Assembly: GCF_011075055.1 (NCBI RefSeq)
Contig: NC_058154.1
Span: 3,658,001 to 3,722,000 of the forward strand
Direction: 5' to 3'
DNA: 64,000 bases
DNA from: Mangifera indica
Taxonomy: Eukaryota; Streptophyta; Magnoliopsida; Sapindales; Anacardiaceae
Shown here: positions 37,601 through 51,180 of the stretch, piece by piece
Layout of the letters: every line of letters starts with the position of its first letter
Position numbering within the stretch: position 1 is the stretch's first letter
Program-made: the position numbers and the translations under genes
Notes under the pieces: model-generated
Databases searched by the model: none
Told to the model about the DNA's origin: nothing
What the model saw: the letters and a program-made list of their open reading frames with translations, nothing else

Positions 37601-38500
37601 TAACTTCATTCTTAGACATCACAGAATTATTCTTTGGTCTTACAATGAAACAAATGTGAAAAGTAACAACTGAATCTAATATCTAGAAATGATCATATGA
37701 ATTAACTTTTAATTCAAATTCTATTACAAATAAAGAAAATACACTTGCTTTCATTTCCTTTAGGCATTTTAGATAAAGAGGGTAATTTCTCTTCTATTGT
37801 CTATCTTCTTGTAGTGCAAACACAACCCTTTAGCTTTGGCCTTTTCCGTATTAGCTTCAACTTTCTTAAAGTTTTTCTTTTTTGGTCCAACTTTTGAACC
37901 CTTTGAGGTTTTTTTGCTTCTTTTCATCCCATTATAAGAAGCAACATAAATTTTCTCATGCCTTTATCCTGTTTATAGAACTCATGAATCTCATTCAAAA
38001 GCTCTAGAATTGTACGCTCGATTCTATTGAGATTGTAATTCATTATGAATGGTTTATAATTACTTAGAAAGGCTTTCATAATTAAATTCATTTTGAGTTT
38101 GTCAAGCGTGACAATTCCTTATACATCCAACTACCCTAAGATGTTTATCATCTTTATGATATGATCATCCAAAGGCATTTCTTCTCTTAATCTCATCTTG
38201 AAAAGTGTCGAACACAATTCATATGATGACTTGTGAATTCTCGTTATACAACTCTTGTAAGGCGACAAGGATATCATATGCATTTTGCATGTTTTCATGT
38301 TTCATTTAAAACCCTTTATTCATTGAAACCAACATATAACTTCAGGCTCTTAGATTATCCTCTTGCCAATTTAAAAACTTCCAATACGGATCCAAAATTT
38401 TCAAATTGAGAACAATTCTCAAATTTATGTGCCAATCCTTAAAGTTTGATCCAGTTAAAATATTGTTATCTAGAATGTGTAATAAGACATTATTGGCCAT
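34640..38500 (-). pseudogene. Copia gag-pol remnant
   Basis: On the minus strand the reading begins at the ATG at 38500 with a Copia-type Gag start (MANNVLLHIL, then LTGSNFKDW). A degraded zinc-knuckle region lies at about 37830-37790. The GAG-pre-integrase part includes NEVILKMMNESKVVAEAMG (37609-37555). The integrase core is an almost intact 96-codon stretch at 37155-36865 that includes FIIFIDDYSRYGYTYLMK. RT includes LMSNDVSMINEIKIWLS near 35600-35550, and RNase H ends near 34650 with KKMDIRYNNE-like residues. Stops interrupt every domain except part of integrase. Confidence 0.92.
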
Positions 38501-40514
38501 TTTCAAATTATCACAAAAATAAAAAAGAAAGAAACTAGAAAGAAAAATTAAACTGTATTATTGCCTTGTTTGATTTAAACCTTTTAATGCATAATCATAT
38601 TAGCTCTCACTATTTTATTTGAATCTTACACTCATTTAAACAAGATTCAAAAATTTTTGTTAAATTAAATTTTTAGTGGAGAATCAAATTCTTGTTAAAT
38701 TCAATTAACTTTAATTAGTAGGAAACCATTTCCTTTCATCTCCCTATATAAGGTTCAATTCATATTTCCTACCCTTAGCTCCAAATGTTTCACATAATAG
38801 AAATCTTGGTACCTTTAACTAGTTAAATTTGAACTATTACACTTTCTTGAAAATGATATTTTCATCATGTCCTCGTATAATAGAATTTTTCTCAAGATGA
38901 AAATATCAATCCAAGAACAAGACATGCCAAGTTCAATGACATAAAGCTTATGTCCCCACATAACAGAAATCTTGGGATATTAAAGTTTATATTAAAGAAT
39001 TTAGTTATCTCATAATGAGTGGCATGGACTTAATAATTTTATTTAGGGAGATTTATGTTTAACTTAAATTAATTAAGCTTAATTTGCAATACTATACACA
39101 TACATCACATATATGCATAAGAATGAGCATGGTGAGATGATCATGGGATTTTTGAAAATATATTCTAAAGGAAAACTGTTCACCTAGGTCTATTTCTTTG
39201 AATGGATCACCATTAGGATTTTGCTTGTGTCCCTATCCAACCGATGCAATTACATTCGAATCTTAGGCACGTAGACCCAATAAAATAAAATAAGTAAAAA
39301 TTAATTATTATGAACCCTTTTTAACAAAAGAATATTACATTGTAATTACTTTAGCTTTAAAAAATCACAAATTACACCCCTAATCATCCTTAATAAGCAT
39401 TCATCCATCAACTAAATTAATATTTACTAACTATCATGAACTCATTCATAATATAAATAAATATCAAGCATGCCATTGGATTAATTAATCAAAATCCAAT
39501 ATAAAACATATTGATTCAAGGACTTAAGAATATATAGCATAATGCATATGCATTAAATATTCATAACATTTACCTTAGGCAACAATTACCTAATTTTAGT
39601 TCATAATTGATTAAGGCAGGTACATACAACATTTTACATCTCTTATTCATATAATATCAATGCAGTTAGATTCATGTCAACTTTAAATCAATTCTTACAC
39701 TTAATCACCACTAAATGCAAGTTGACATATGCGTAATTTAATTATTTAATCACTATTATACTAAATCATACATTATTTTTCATGCCACATATGCATCTCA
39801 TACCATTCATCATATGCCCCAAAGGACATTTCACCATGCTTTCATATTCCATGCAAATGCGATTACATTAGTTGCACATTTTTATTCTTCATCCAAATTC
39901 ACTTTAATCAACAGTAAAGCCTACACATTTAGCATGTTTAATCCAAATTTTTAAACCAAACATTTAATTTTAATATTTCAAAAACTATATGTATGTTGAA
40001 CAACATATCTACACATATTTGATATTATCCATATATATATATATCATGTATGCACGTCTCTAAAACACATGTTTCATGTACCTTACATTAAAACATCACC
40101 AAAATAGCAACATATATCATCATATAAATCATGATCGAGACATGCATGATTATTTTTCATGTTGAAAAATCAATTTTCAAGCCAAACAAGAAATGCATGT
40201 GACATTGAAGCATATGCTCATATATCTCATGAACCATTCATCTATAAATGCCTTTAAAACTTCAATACATGCTTTAAATAATGTGTTCTTGAACTTAATA
40301 TAATTAGAACACAAAAATAAATAATAAACTCCAACCATTCAAGCTTGGCCAAGAGGTAAACATGCATGAACAAGTTTGAAAAACATGATTTTAAGGCAAA
40401 CAAAGTGCATGCATGTACACCTATGTTAGCTACACATACTGTTATGCATAAAAAAAACAAACTTGGCTTAAAATTACATGTGGAAGAATCCTAAAATGGT
40501 TCTAATACCATTTA
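38501..40514 (-). other. Leader (5' UTR) of the complete Copia element
   Basis: About 2 kb between the gag start and the PBS, with no coding frames of note. ATAATAGAAATCTTGG near 38795 recurs as ATAACAGAAATCTTGG near 38960. CATGCAT-rich sequence fills 39460-40460. Confidence 0.6.
40498..40510 (-). other. Primer-binding site of the Copia element
   Basis: TGGTATTAGAACC on the minus strand, four bases from the 5' LTR. It resembles TGGTATCAGAGC, the usual plant Copia site complementary to initiator methionine tRNA. Confidence 0.85.
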
Positions 40515-42062
40515 TGAATTAGAGGTAAAGATGATGATGGAAATGGATAGACATACATGGTGAAAGTAAGAATCAATATAGCATTCAAAACATACAAGAG
40601 AAAGATTAGAGTTGTACCTTCTCTGGGCTAATATTTTGAAGGAGATGATAGAGTGGAACACCTCACTTTGATGCCTCTAAAATTTACACCAAACAAACCT
40701 CAAAATGCCCTTGGCCAAAGTGTAGAGAGAGAACATAGTGAGATAAAGCTTTTTGAGCAAAATAAGTTCATTCTACTTAAAATGAACTAATCTTTGCCCT
40801 TTTTATAATAGTGGACTCAATTAGGAAATTCTTAATAGCTACATGATACCTTGCAAACTTCTCTATTTACATAATAGTCTTGCATGTATATCTTATATAT
40901 ACATTATCTCATGAGCATCTTAACTCTGAAAATGAAAATTTTACTTTCACATTCATATAACACTTTATATGATGTTACCCTTGGTAAGTGTTATCTATTC
41001 CAAAAACATCAAATCTCTATCTCTCTGAAAACTTGGTTTATTGGTTTAACCATCTAAGTTTACTATAACGTAGTTATGAGTCTTTTTCAGATGATCCAAA
41101 AAATATGTTCAGAGACTCAATGACTATGATAAACATCTAGTAAAGTGTCATCATCCTTAAACCATGATGAAGATAGACTTCATCAAACCTATTTTCTGAT
41201 TATACATTTTGTGTAGGTAAGATCATTTCGTTATCAAATCCTGATCGAGTACGGATTCATGGTTTGTCAAAACCCTAATCTCGATATTCTATTGAATCAT
41301 TGATCAATATATTTGGAATGTTTCATTATGAACATTCTTCGTATGATTTACATTATACTTTGGTCAAAGATTTTGTTTTCAATATTTATTGTTGTTCATA
41401 CAAGAACTCAAAACTAGATAATTGTTGAGTTAACGAATACTCTTAATCCTATAACTTTGAGTCAACAGATCCCCTCTTGATCATCATTCATCTTTGTATA
41501 CGAACAATGTATGACTTACTTGGCTTAATTGTACAAGACATAACTAGTTTTGTATTTATGCACCATATGAATCATGTGTATTTATATCAGATCTCATCAT
41601 GATATCTCAGGTCAAATGATTATTTTGTATATTAGTATAATCATATAATAAGTCATTGACTATATTACAATACCTATGTGATTTATCGTAATTAGGCATG
41701 TTTGAAAAACCATTTACTAATTGTTAATTCACACTAATGCTATAATGATATGACCATGATTATCACTGACACTAATATCATTTCATGTTATTCAACAGAG
41801 GTATTAAGTGTATATACTGTATGATATTATTATCTAACCATTTTAACATCTGTAGGGAATAATTTGATAAACTTGTTTTACTTATTATATGAATTATCTA
41901 GATAGTTCACAAGCATACTTTATATTTAAACAAATAAAGGAAATGATTTATTTATATGAAGAAAGTACTATTTTTTTAATTCAATAAATAATAATTATAC
42001 ATATACAAGATAAAAACCCTTACAACCGATAACACGAATGATTCCTTGGGTATACACTAACA
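40515..42062 (-). repeat. 5' LTR of the complete Copia element
   Basis: 1548 bp. On the minus strand it starts TGTTAGTGTATACCC and ends CTCTAATTCA, directly before the PBS. Confidence 0.93.
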
Positions 42063-42067
42063 ATGTG

Positions 42068-44124
42068 AGCTTTTAGAAGAACTTCATAAGCAAGAGCTTC
42101 CCTTTGCTGATATTTTCTTTATCAATATTCTCTAAATTGCTGACATTTTCTAAGAAGAATCAAGAAACAACACATTCATGAAGGTTTGGTCTTCTGTAAT
42201 AGTAAACATTTATAATCTTGTATAGCTTATGTTAGTGAAGTTTCCAGGGCTGTAAACATAAAATTTGCCCTAAAAAATAGTATAATTTATAAACTGCGTA
42301 GCACTATGGCTTAGGATAATATTGTCACAAAGGGATAAGAATGTTCCAAAATCCAAAAAACAGTAAATGACTAAAGTTGATCATTTATGCCTCAACCTGA
42401 GTTTGGCTTGGATGTATTATGAGACTACTCAAATTTGGTCTGAGTTTGTTGAGTTGGAATTTAGCGAAGTTTGAAGTTCAACTCTATCAACAACTGATTA
42501 TTTTGCTTCCAAGGGGTAGATTAAGTGACAATGGATGAGTTTTACGTATAAGAGGGTATGAATTCAAATCTCCTCTTATGAAATTTTAAGATTAGATTTT
42601 TGACTTATCTAATTCAGTGGTTTTGAGATCGGTCACTGGACATAAGGTTTACTTAATTAGTGTGGTTGGTTCGACCCTGAAGAGGTTGTTTAGCTAAAAA
42701 AGCAACTGATTATTTTATTTGAGAGAAGGTTTAACTGTCAACCTGGGAAAGCTAGCTTGCTTACCAAAAGAAAAGAGCTTATGGATATTATTACATAGTT
42801 GTTAATCCTTGTTTTAAATATCGCACTATTTATTATATGTTCTTCCAAAATAGTGATTGTCTTTCAGAGACTATATATTACTCAAAGAATAAATTAATAT
42901 CAATTGTTGTTTCCTAAAATGTATGTATGTGACTTATTAACATTCTTGTCTACTGTAATGTCTTTAGATAGATTGTAGATGCTCAGTGTCTCAATTTATT
43001 TATAAAAAGAAAGAGAGAGAGGTTTTGGTTGTATGATCAATGTCCTTTGCTCAAATGACATGAAACTAACAGCCAAGACAATCTATAGTTCTCATGACAT
43101 GTATCAAGAAACATATATGGACATTGTTCCCATGTAATATGAACATCAAGATCAAAATTTGTGTTGAAAAGAAGACTCAACAACAAAATGGAATACAAAA
43201 TGATAAACATAAAATATGTATGAAGTCATTATTAGAATATGAGAATTGTTAATGCAAGGAAAGCATAAATTTTGATTTAAAAGGCCAACATCAGTATAAA
43301 AATTTCACATTCTGAGCCACTAATCTACTCATATCTCCAATTGCCCATATGGAACAAATGTGCAAATCTTACTAGTGATTTAGGGGGAATATTTCAAGTT
43401 ATGTATTTGACAATGACCAAAAATGTGTTGGGGACAAGGTAACGAAGATTCTCTACCAATATTGTTACATAAAGAACATTATGTATACAAAACTCCTATG
43501 GTAGATACAATTCACACTCTAAGAAAGGATTCAGTTTACTTCTCAGTGGATCTCTTATCGTCTAGAATCATTGACTATAGTAAACACAACGTTGATATCC
43601 ACTACCCTCTGTTTAGTGAATCCCCAACAAACATTAGCCTCTTTCCTCGCAATTTTTCCCACATCTCAGTTGCATTCCATGTATACACATTATTCTCCTT
43701 AATAAACACATTTATACACCAACTTTCCACATTACAATGTGTCTTGGTCAATCACCAAATTTGACTTCACTACAATATTTATTGTTGTGAGTCAAATTTT
43801 TCCATAGTAAAATATGTAAGAGTTGTACCAAAAAAGCAACTAGTTACTCATTTTGCTTAATCATATTCCATCTCTATTGTGTACCACATTGAAACAACAT
43901 GATCACAACTTCTCTTGGACATCTAGATTTGTTATTGCTAATATTTGTGTGTATCAATTATTTAATTACACAACTTTACAACTATCATTTGCTCTTGATA
44001 AGTAAACACATGGTTACACAAAGGTACAAAAAACTAGAACAATCAATAGCAGATTAGTGAAAGTATCCATGTAAGATTACATCTCTAACCTTTTTCATTA
44101 TGGAATTCTTACTTTCAACAATTA

Positions 44125-44125
<1 letters not shown>
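42068..44125. other. AT-rich intergenic DNA
   Basis: No gene is supported. A stretch at about 42500-42720 has a weak Pol III B-box-like GGTATGAATTCAAATCTC at 42555-42572 and another GGTTCGACCC at 42667-42676, which could be the remains of a SINE. I cannot define its ends. The 113-codon frame at 43423-43764 has no recognisable motifs. Confidence 0.35.

Positions 44126-44126
<1 letters not shown>

Positions 44127-44184
<58 letters not shown>
44127..44184. repeat. (TA)29 microsatellite
   Basis: An uninterrupted TA dinucleotide run of 58 bases. Confidence 0.97.
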
Positions 44185-44188
<4 letters not shown>

Positions 44189-44369
44189 GTTAAAGTTGTT
44201 GACATCTCAACATCCATATTATTATGTCACCAGCAAGATACTTCAACTTTCTCAAACTTCTCTCTTTGCAACTTGTCATCAATCTTATTTTTTCAATTTG
44301 CTTTTATTCTAGGTTTTGAATTGTTGATGTTCCAAAAGAAAATTATTAACTTTTATATAGTAAATTTTA

Positions 44370-45300
44370 TTTTCTTGACATTCGACCTAAAAACACTTTT
44401 TCATCCCTTATCGTATTAATCAAACTTTCCCATCTAAAATCACACTTTTTAGTTTAAAAAAAAATTAATCTTGACATAATTTAAATCACTATCAGTTCAA
44501 ATAAACAAAAATTTTAAAAAATTTCCAATTTGCATTAATGTTCCCTTCTCCTTTCTTTTTAGCTACCCTCTTCTTCCAAGTGCCCACAAAAACCTAGCCA
44601 TCATTTTTTAAGACTCATCTACGCTAATTTGACTCCTATGCCAACTTTCTATGTCCATCTTGCCATCGTTGTTCTCCTTGATTGCTTCCATGAGTTGATT
44701 TCATCGTCAGTTTCTCCCTCATCATCTACACTGAAAACTAGTGGGCACCACTCACGTGATCTTCCTCCACAACGTGACCCATTCTTCGTCTAGTCCTTAT
44801 CATAACTTTTTATCGCATCTCACTTTTCTGTCAAAACCTTTGGTAATTTGATCTCAGCTTTATGGACATTCACCTTCTCTCTGTTTTTCACCCTCTTTCC
44901 GCCGTTATATCATGCTCAAAACACGTATCAAAAGCCCTTTATCACAAATTACCTCCACGACATGACTCGATCAAGTCCTCATTATCTTTGGCTTCTCTCT
45001 ACGGTGTGTGTGGCTCAAACACTCTAATTAAAGTGGCAGCTAAGGTTTCAAAGACTGAATTACAAGTTTTAAAACTTACAAAAATGCTATCTTTTCATGT
45101 TTAAAATTTTAATGTGAGATAGGGTTATTTTTTATAAATTTCCTCAAATTTTGGATGGTGAAATTACTATTTGACCCTTATAGAATTATTTTTTTAATGG
45201 AATTTGATTTTTATTTTCTTAGTGAGACAATGAGAGTAATGTCGAGAGGTGGAAAAGATTTTTCGACCAAATTTTGGGTAGGAAAATACGATATAACAAA
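44370..45300. mobile_element. Possible eroded MULE foldback relic
   Basis: CACTTTTTCATCCC ... AAAATCACACTTTTTAG on the left and GTGAAATTACTATTTGACCCTTATAG ... TTTCGACCAAATTTTGGGTAGG on the right have the flavour of the family's arms, around a TCTTCTTCC/TCATCG-rich middle. Pairing is poor and no target duplication is seen. The frames at 44862-45104 and 45155-45394 fall inside it. Confidence 0.35.
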
Positions 45301-48300
45301 GGCGCCCAATTATGTTCAACATTTGGTACAAGTTCATATACAAGTTTATGTGTCAGTCTTCTGCAATTCTTTAGATGAGGTTAGTATTAACTAATTTTTG
45401 TTGATCACTTAATTAACATTCAATTAATTATTATTTACTTGATTCAGAAAACTATTAAGTAGTGCTTTTTCATCATATGGTTTCTTCTTTTTCGAACAGA
45501 AAGTGTGCGAATGATCTTTTGTCTATTACTTCGGAACTGACTCGAAAATCCATCTGACCAGAATTCTATCATATAAGCATTGAGATTTGTAACTGCCGAC
45601 GGTGAAAATTCTATCAATAAGAAATACACAAAATTAATGAAGGTATAATTCTATACAGGTAGATAATGATAAACAAGTTTTTTAAAATGGTTTAGTCTAC
45701 TAGCTGAAAGTTTATATCTAGTGTTATGTCATTGAATATTTAGTGAAACTCTGGTAGAGTAATAATATGAATTATAAAATTGTTGTTCTCGTGTCTTTGT
45801 ACAATCTTGTATTTATAGGTAAGAAGAAATGATAATAATGTAATTTCATAATTGGATACACCTAAATTCAATTTAGACATCTACAAAACTGCAATAATTA
45901 TGTTTTTCTGTGATGAAAGAGGATAAAGTTGGAATGTGATATTGTAATAATATGAGATGGATATAGCATGCTAAGGATATCGGGGCAAAGATTGAAATGT
46001 TGATCTGTCTATAGACAACATGAACATGTCTAATCTTTATATGCTGATCTTACAACTAGTGGCTTCTGTATTTTGCCAAAAGAAGTCTGACTGCACAACA
46101 TTTCTTTAGCAATTACATGGATAAAAAAGCATTGTTTCTTGGTCGTCATTTGGCCCATTCTTTTTGACAGTTAACTCGAAAATTCAAACTAATCTAAAAG
46201 CAGTTCATCTTGTGTGCAATTTACCAAATGATGGATTGCGACATTTTGCCATATTTTGGAGTGAAGTAAATTTTAACTCGGTTGGTTACCCAGAGAAGTT
46301 CATTCTCTTTTTTCAGCCACAAGCCATTCATTAATGGAAGCTTGATAATTAGAAAAGAATATGCGGCATCATTTTCCCAGGTTCCTATTCAGGCTTTACT
46401 CTATCCTCTGCACGACCCGACATTAAAATATCTTCTTCATGTGTGTTCATTGTGAGAACTTGTGGCTCATATTTATTATTAATAAAAAAATATTTGAAAG
46501 AGATAATAACGATATATATGTTTATGTGTAAATTTATACCAATGAAAAGTTCGCAGAGCCAAAAGTGTGATTTATTTTAAGAAGAATGAATGAGATTGAC
46601 TATATAATAGTGTTTAAATAACCAAGAAAACAAAGATATTTTTAAGATAGTTCAATCCACCATTCGAACAAGAGCTCAGCGAAAAAAAAACTATAAATGA
46701 TACAAATTAAAGAGCTCTTGAGAGCGTTATCAAATCCTCTCCCCGAACCCTTTTGCTTTTGATTAATCCCTTATTTATGCAACATACTGGGTTGATTGAA
46801 GAAATTATTTAAAAGATCAATATGCAATAAATTCTAATTAATTTATCAAATTTAGCTATCTAAAAAGGGATTTTTTGATCATGTTATATATTCCGATAAA
46901 ATAAAATATAATAATTCATGATGGTTATCTTGTATTTATTCTTTTTATCGTTTTTAGGTAAATGAGTTTCTACTCGTATTTAAAATTAATTATGCCTAAA
47001 TGACAAGTGTGGTCATTACATGTCGTTGTGTAGCTAATCATCTTTTTGAACTCGTTTTTATAAGTTTGACCGAAAAATACTTTAACCACAAGCCAATATA
47101 AATATGAATATTTTAAAATGCCAACACATGGAGCACATGTGTTAGCATTTTAAACTTATAGAATAGTTTAGACTCATTTCTGCAAAAAAGAATCTGCTAT
47201 TAGTTTGAGGTTAAAATTTTGTTTTCTTGATGTTAGTCAATGCTAATTACATGTTGCAGTAAACATTTTGAAAAGATATTTGTATACACTCCCTATCTTT
47301 CCACAATGTTTAAGAGGTGGTCAAAGTTTTCATTTCAGGCCATATGTTTATACGGGGCAGGGTTGCTATCTGTCTTTAAATCTCTTATCGCCTTGTTTTC
47401 CAGATTCTAGGGCAACTTTTCTATTTCAACTTTACATTACTATTTATTCAACCAACCTTGAAGTTTCTGTTTTTGTTATTTTCTTTGAAATTTCTCACGA
47501 TGCTTCTGGGATTGCTTGATTATCTAGTGATGATGATGACCACTTTCTTGTTTGGATTTAAGTGCAAGATATAACACTTAAGTCCCACGTGATTTAATAT
47601 TTTGGTACAAAATTTATGTGATTTTAGACTTTTTAATATGAATAACTTTTGCAATGTAATCTTTTTTCATACTAAATTTTCAGGTATGTTGCTTCTAATA
47701 TTTGTATCACCATGTTATCGGTTCTTTGTCTTTTCTTTTTGCAAATGCAAACCTTTCTTATTACATTATCCTTTTTTTTCGTTTAATAAAATTATATACA
47801 CAAATAATAATATATTATCATGTGATTGGATGATTTTTGAATTAGATATAAACCAATATTTTTAAATTTGAACTGAACCCGCCAGTTGATCAGTTTAAAC
47901 AGTGAACTAGTCTAAAATTTAGTCCGATTTCATAATTCAATCCGATCTATATATAAATATTGACTTCTTTGAAATTCAATCAAACTCTGTAAATTTGTTG
48001 AACCAGAAAAACTATTTAAAACTAACAAAACTAGGTTTATATAATACTACACAATTTTTATCTTATTAAAACTTTAAAAAGTTACAATTTGTAGTATCTA
48101 AATTAAATTAATGGTAAATTTTGTAATTGATTTTTTTTATCTATGTAACAGAGTATTAATTGTTTAATTAATATAATTAAAATTATGTTTTATATATTTC
48201 ATATATTTTATGCTTACAAAATGCGATTAATGTTTGATACTATTAAAAAAATACATAATAATTTGATAATAGATTAAACCAATCGAACCGTAAATTAGTG

Positions 48301-48420
48301 AGATAATCAATTTGATCACTAATTTAATTTTAAAAATTATTTGTATATATAGTGACAACCCTCCCAAATTGATAGACAATACCTTACGGAATGGGTCTGT
48401 GTCAAATCTGGGTCATCATC
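45301..48420. other. Intergenic DNA, no gene supported
   Basis: Short less-AT-rich patches at 45480-45610 and 46040-46440 could be remnants of exons, but contain no frame I recognise. The 83-codon frame at 47268-47519 has no family features. A fragment near 47875-48310 (GAACTGAACCCGCCAGTTGATCAG; AACCAATCGAACCG) resembles worn MITE ends. Confidence 0.35.
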
Positions 48421-48461
48421 CATAATGGTCCTCTCTGGGGAGGCGAGAGAGGACCATTATG
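48421..48461. repeat. Perfect 16-bp inverted repeat (hairpin)
   Basis: CATAATGGTCCTCTCT at 48421-48436 and its exact complement AGAGAGGACCATTATG at 48446-48461 are separated by the 9-base loop GGGGAGGCG. The stem is GC-richer than its surroundings. Function unknown. Confidence 0.95.
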
Positions 48462-48694
48462 CGGTTCAGAACAAAACTCTGTGCCGTCCATCGCCACAAA
48501 ACCGGTAGACAATACCACTATCATCAACAATATCTGAAGTTTTTTTCCATGGTGTGAATAGACGGAGGAAGACTTATCTTTGTGTAAAAATAGAATGAAC
48601 GAACGAGAAGTTCATCTACTTACATTTTGTAGCCGTAGCAAAAGCAAAGGGATGGACTAACCACAGAAAGAAAAGACTGGTCGGCCATTTAAAA

Positions 48695-49483
48695 GTCCCA
48701 AGGATTATTTTTCACCTAACTTTCGATGCGTTTTCAAAATTATATTCACAAAATTTGAAAAACCTAAAATCACACTTATAAAACAATTATTATTAAATTT
48801 TTCTGTTAAAAGTAAAGATAAAATCGTCATTTTATTAATAATATTAAAAAAATGACTATTATGTTTTTCCTCTAAGTTGTAAAAACTAACAACTTCACTC
48901 ATATTTAAAGTTTTCTAACTTTAAAAAGTCACATTTTTCCTCCTAAATTTTTTCTTCACCCCTCCAATCATCATCTCTAGCTTTGGCGACCTCCCTTCTC
49001 CACTCTAAACTGGTAGCCGACGAAAGGAAAATCTGGAGCATATCTCTTCAATCGAAGAAGAAGAGATCCGACGATAAAGAGACTCATCATTAAAGAGAAG
49101 ATCTAGATCTCTTCTCTATGTCACCAATTCACTTCCCCTACGCTGGCCACTAGTTTAGCGTGGAGAGAAAAGATTGTCCGTGCAAGAGATAGTGGTTGGA
49201 AAAGAAAAAAAAACCTTAAGGTTTGGGGGGCAAAGGTAATATGAGTTTTTAAAGTTAAAAAATTTTAAGTAATAATAAAATTATTATTTTTTAAAACTTA
49301 AGGGAGAAAATGTAATAAATTTAATATTTTTTTAATATAATTAGTAAAATAATGATTTTATTCTTATTTCTAGTAAAAAAATTTATTTCTAACTAATTTA
49401 TAAGTAGGATTTTGAATTTTCAAATCTCATAAATATGATTTTAGGGTCACACCAAAACTTGCGTGGAAAATAGACCCTGGCCC
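48695..49483. mobile_element. MULE foldback element with near-perfect 9-bp TSD
   Basis: The arms GTCCCAAGGATTATTTTTCACC and GGTGGAAAATAGACCCTGGCCC-type end (inverted) show the family start. AGTAAAGATAAAATCGTCATTT faces ATGATTTTATTCTTATTTCTAG. Pairing reaches inward to TCCACTCTAAACTGGTAGCC (about 48995) against GGCCACTAGTTTAGCGTGGA (about 49145). Flanks CATTTAAAA and (C)ATTTGAAAA give a 9-bp target duplication with one difference. The length is about 790 bp and there is no transposase. Confidence 0.8.
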
Positions 49484-49499
49484 ATTTGAAAATGCTTAA

Positions 49500-51180
49500 C
49501 TTGGCTGGGCAAAAAAAAAAAAGGAAATAAGAAAGAGAGGATGCCTAAGGCGTTCAAAATGAATGGCGGTGGTATGGAAATAGAATTTAGTATCGGAAAA
49601 AATAATAATAATAAAGCGATGGCCTCATGGGCTGCTCGAAAACATGGAAAAGTAAACACCCAACAACACGCGTGATTTTTTTATTTTGGGTTAATAAAGA
49701 ATCACTTTTTTCGCGTCTAGCCGTAAATTACATTTTTCTGGATTGGATCACTTTTTTTTCTTGTAAATTACATTTTTGATCTAGTCAATCACAACTAAAC
49801 ATATAAAAACTTTATATCTTTGAATAAATCAAAGATTTAATCTTGATATCATTAACAAATTTCAAATTTATACCTTCTTGTTTGCGAGTGAACGTGGGAT
49901 CATTAAAAGAAGTAGGATCTTGGTTCCTTCCTGACCCTCTCCCACTTGCATGTCAACTTGCAATTGCAAATTGCAAAACGTCCTATTCGTTGAAAATCTT
50001 TCCTCCATCCAGACGCAACCTATGCAACTTGCTCTTATTTTTTTCAACACAAAGACAGATAGAAAGAGAAGCAAACAAACAAACAAACCCCTCACTTACA
50101 ACTCTATTTTTTCATTTTTTAAATTTCCCACTTGCCTTTTCTTTTAACAGCTAGTTGGCTGTTGTTATTTATCAAAGCCCCAAGTTGCACACGCAGGTCA
50201 GCTAGCTGTTGTTCTTTTAATTGCAACATGCCCCTCCCAATGCGCCCAAGTTATCCGAATTCATGAAATTTAGATTCCAAAAGTTAATTTACAATGAGAT
50301 AGCAGAATGATTAGATCAATATGTTTAATTCTGTATCCTACCACTGAACTCATATGGGGTTGGGGCTAAGGGTTTAAGGTTTGTGGTATAGATCATTGTA
50401 AATATACTTAAGTGAGTAGTGCAATTATCAGAACCTCGTCTACTTATTAATTTAGTCGCTATAATTTATTGTGTGAATGCAACCATGGAGTACATATACC
50501 AAGTATTTGTAAATTAGGGTTTATTTATAAAAAGTAAGGCTGTGCGCATAAAAGGGAGAGTGAACTGAAATTAAGTGCTTAACCAATTAAAAAAGTTTTT
50601 CTTTATCTTGTAATCTCATCCGTTCATAATGATATATTCTCCCTCATTTACCCGTAATTTTTCCTGTTGTGGATGAATGCAATTGCAGAAAACTTAACCC
50701 ATATTGGCTGCCAACCAGTATTGTATTATTGTAGCTGTATTACTTACTAAGGTATTAACAGTACCATGTGCGTATCCCTTGATTTCTGTTTTAATTTTTA
50801 TATATAGTTTTAGTTGACATAATCAAATGTTACAATGAAATTAAGTTAGAATCTTTGAATTGAGAAACGTGATTGATTGTTTTTGCTTTGTAGAACAATA
50901 AGCTAACAGCCGCCTTAACTTCTGGACGATCTCAGAGATGGTCCATTTCAATTCAAATTTCACATGCCAATTTATCTTCAATTTATATCACACATGTCAT
51001 CACCAATTCCTCCACTCTACCTCTTAACCTATCTCCATCTGCCTCCCTGTCACCCAAACAACTTGTTTTTCTCCTATTCTTCTATTACATTGTAAATTAA
51101 TATCTTTATGTAAACATAACCTAATACAATATTTGTGTGGATTGAATGAATATATTTTGTGTTAAAGTTCGAATCAATAT
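49500..51180. other. Intergenic DNA downstream of the PYL gene
   Basis: No gene is supported. At 49860-50230 the sequence is less AT-rich, with overlapping frames of 65-103 codons on both strands and short palindromes (CAATTGCAAATTGC). These frames carry no known domain. It may be an old regulatory region or an untranslated exon. Confidence 0.35.

Larger units (their letters stand above)
33130..42062 (-). mobile_element. Complete Copia element, family A (8.9 kb), with exact TSD
   Basis: The exact 5-bp duplication ATGTG lies at 33125-33129 and 42063-42067. The 3' LTR is 33130-34623 and the 5' LTR is 40515-42062, both with TG...CA ends. The PBS, TGGTATTAGAACC (minus strand; plus 40498-40510), is four bases inside the 5' LTR and complements the 3' end of initiator tRNA-Met apart from mismatches. 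A purine-rich AAGTGGAAGTTT lies just before the 3' LTR at 34624-34635. A leader of about 2 kb separates the PBS from gag. Coding is decayed, so the element is fixed and inactive. It is the structural reference for the other two copies. Confidence 0.96.

Noticed and set aside
44100..44312. 70-codon frame with an Ile/Tyr run
   Set aside because: It is the (TA)29 microsatellite translated.
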